Below, one piece after another: positions 61,850 through 64,000 of a stretch of DNA of 64,000 nt. Position 1 is the first letter of the stretch. Each line of letters opens with the position of its first letter. Made by a program: the position numbers and the translations under genes. A model generated the notes under the pieces. The model was not told the DNA's origin. It searched no databases and saw nothing but the letters and a program-made list of their open reading frames with translations. The stretch is from Gordionus sp. m RMFG-2023 (lineage: Eukaryota > Nematomorpha > Gordioida > Chordodea > Parachordodidae): contig NC_088775.1 in NCBI RefSeq assembly GCF_954871325.1, positions 310,001-374,000 on the forward strand, in the 5' to 3' direction.

Positions 61850-62009
61850 CAGAGACCTGCAGGCCCGACCATAAAACCCGATCAGGGCACACTGGTCGGG
61901 CCGTATTTTAATTTTTTTTTTTAAAAATCCGGGCCTGGCTGTATATTTTAACACCATATTTGAAATCGCCATTATTAGCTATAAAAATCAAAAAAAATCC
62001 TTGTCTCTG
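61850..62009. mobile_element. GC-rich MITE (CCGGCCCGG family)
   Basis: CAGAGACCTGCAGGCCCGACC at the left and CCTTGTCTCTG at the right are inverted. The interior matches the 11037 copy in reverse (ATATTTTAACACC, GAAATCGCCATTATTAGC). Confidence 0.75.
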
Positions 62010-62690
62010 AAATATATATAATTTTTTTCTATTTTTTAATTTCTCTTTTCTTTAATTATTATTATTTTCTTCATTTTTTTTTAAAAAAATTCTATTCTAT
62101 TTTATATATTTTCCTTTTCATTATATTTTAATTTTAATTTTTTTTTTCTCTCTTCCTTTCGTTTCAAATTATATATTTATATATAATTATTATAACAATG
62201 ATGACATTTTTGCCTTTTAATTGGCTATTATTTATATATATAAATAAAAAACATAAAAAATTATCATGAATATTAATAAATCTTAACCTTTTCTTCCTAA
62301 TCCATTTTCTTTTCCAACGATGGAAAAGGAGAAAATATATTTATTTTTTAAAGAAAAAAACCAAAAAAAAATTCACAATTTGAAAAAAAAACTTGTTTAT
62401 ATTGATTTATCTTATTTTCAAATTCGTCTTTATATCTCTATAAAAACTGCTTAAACAAAATTTTTTATTAAAAAAAATATTAAATCACTTTTTTTGAGGA
62501 ATAATATATCATCATCTTATTCATAGTCACAAATTTTTTTTTTTACACTAAAACAAGATATTTTAATTTTTGGACAATTTTACAAGTGAACAATCAATAA
62601 TAATCGAAAAATTAATGGAAAAAATTTTTTTTTGTTATTAAAATATAAAATAAAGATTTTTTTAAAAAACCAAAAAATATTCATGAATGG
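62010..62690. promoter_or_regulatory. Upstream region of the amine-type GPCR
   Basis: Highly AT-rich, with no single promoter element that can be named with confidence. A cluster of ATGs at 62683-62697 makes the precise start uncertain by a few codons: the 62683 ATG is followed by TGA two codons later. Confidence 0.3.
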
Positions 62691-64000
62691 ATGATGATGA
62701 ATAATAATAGGAAGCAAGAGTCATCGTATACTACGAGTAGTATCTTTCCGACTCTGTCTACAGCTGGCTCGTATAACCTGAGTCACTCGTCGCATTGCAG
62801 GGAGGAAATTGGAAGGATTCTTTACCTCGGAATTCCTATATTCTCCATCATATTATGCATGATTTGCGGTAATTTATTGGTGGTCATCTCTGTGCTGGCA
62901 TTTAAAAGTAGATTTATAATCATATCTATATTCATTTTTTCTTTGGGGAAATTAAATATTATATCATTTTTTCATTTGTAATGTAAAGATTTGAAATCCA
63001 TCAGGACCGGAATTATAGCATCGTTAGCTTTAGCGGATCTTTTGGTGGCTATAACCGTCTTACCATTCGCCGCGATCGATCTCATATGCCAGAAATGGAT
63101 TTTCCCAGCTGCCTATTGCAATTTTTACGTCATGTTGGACTTCATATCCTGTCAGTCCAGCATCTTCCATATCTGCCTCATAGCCGTTGAACAGTACATA
63201 GTGATAAGTTCTCCGTTGAGATTTATTCAGATAAGAAAAACCCTAAGATGCCTAGTAATCGTGGCTATTTGCGGGATATGGACCTTATCCATAGTCATAG
63301 CGTATTACTTCACCCATTACGTAGGCAGGTACAACGGTAACAGGGTGGATCTGGAAAGCTTGAAACATTATCTTAAACATGGTCACCCGCATAACGGCAT
63401 GAATAATAATTACGAACAAAGTTACCAAGCAATAATGAGCAACTATTTATCAAGAAGCGGTGAAAATATGAAGTACATCAGTAGCGCGTATCCCTACAAT
63501 GTTATGGGTGGCGGTTCCGGTTTCCATGTTGTGCCATTGATGAGAAGAAGGCAATTGCACGTTCACCATTATTCCTATCCGAACAATTATTACGAATATC
63601 CTACTTGGATGGGCGGAGGAAACGGTGTCGTAGACGACAATATTTTGGTAACCGATAAACACCACCCTTTCCCGAAATTATCTCCCGCCACCTATTCCAA
63701 TTTTACTTCATTACCGTTTACTTCTCACATGAGACCGTTATCTTTGGGCCACCAAAATTGTCTTTATCTTTCCAGGCTTTCCCCTACATTCGCGTCCATA
63801 GTATTCTTGGCCGGATTTCTTTTACCTATGAGTGTCACGATGTGGGTTTATTGGAAGATATACGGCATCGCTACTTATCACTTAAACGCCATGATAAACC
63901 AATACCAATCTACTTTGAGCAATGTCAACCTAGCGGCACATCAATCCATGTCCCTTCAGTCGAAAAGGGATACCAAGAATAAAAGGTCGAGAAAATCGGT
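62691..64000 (+). CDS. Class A GPCR, biogenic-amine-receptor-like, 3' partial
   Basis: Exon 1 is 62691-62907; an 81-base intron (GTAGAT...GTAAAG) is removed; exon 2 is 62989-64000 and runs off the window. TM1 has CGNLLVVISVLAFK. The join gives NLKSIRTGIIASLALADLLV (TM2, Asp2.50). TM3 has Cys3.25 and Asp3.32 in YCNFYVMLDFISCQSS, the residue that anchors amine ligands. TM4 has ICGIWTLSIVIAYYF; TM5 has FLLPMSVTMWVYWKIY. TM6 and TM7 lie outside. Odd points: EQY instead of DRY, no serines at 5.42 or 5.46, and a second extracellular loop of about 145 residues rich in Asn, His, Tyr, Gly and Ser. A plasma-membrane amine receptor is inferred from Asp3.32 only; ligand and G protein are open. Confidence 0.88.

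Noticed and set aside
63450-63982. Minus-strand frame at 63450-63665 and plus-strand frame at 63758-63982
   Set aside because: Both overlap the continuous amine-type GPCR frame, which alone has receptor motifs.

Overview
This is an AT-rich stretch of an animal nuclear genome. It has few genes, short coding exons, long introns, and many small DNA transposons and tetranucleotide microsatellites. Four host genes can be supported. Three are class A GPCRs: a divergent peptide-type receptor, a rhabdomeric (melanopsin-like) opsin, and an amine-type receptor. The fourth encodes a small coiled-coil protein. An r-opsin and an aminergic-type receptor point to a bilaterian. A satellite built from degraded TTAGGG units fits a lineage with TTAGGG telomeres (for example Lophotrochozoa) better than most arthropods (TTAGG). 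I cannot name the species.

Layout. 1-4.9 kb: microsatellites and MITEs. 4.9-7.4 kb (minus): two-exon peptide-receptor-like GPCR with a GC-rich MITE in its intron. 9.8-11.7 kb: cluster of CCGGCCCGG-rich elements. 12.5-14.0 kb: decayed LINE. 16.7-27.3 kb (minus): five-exon r-opsin whose introns hold a (GGAA)n array, a ZMYM-like hAT remnant, a Tourist-type hairpin MITE and other repeats. 29.5-30.9 kb: second decayed non-LTR retrotransposon. 31-37 kb: repeats only. 37.37-44.09 kb: a 6.7-kb higher-order array of 30 copies of a 204-bp telomere-like unit, interrupted by a 118-bp spacer. 44.39-44.93 kb: hAT deletion derivative with an exact 8-bp target duplication and three TTAGGG units inside it. 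46.7-47.2 kb (minus): small coiled-coil gene whose intron is mostly (GGAA)n. 48-62 kb: MITEs and AT-rich DNA without recognisable genes. 62.7 kb to the end (plus): amine-type GPCR, cut by the window edge.

The genes do not form an operon or a pathway cluster. The receptors share only the GPCR fold, and all three depart from textbook signature motifs. Splice junctions were chosen by reading frame, GT/AG dinucleotides and family alignment from memory; all need transcript support. The most unusual structure is the telomere-like higher-order array, whose unit spacing is constant to the base.
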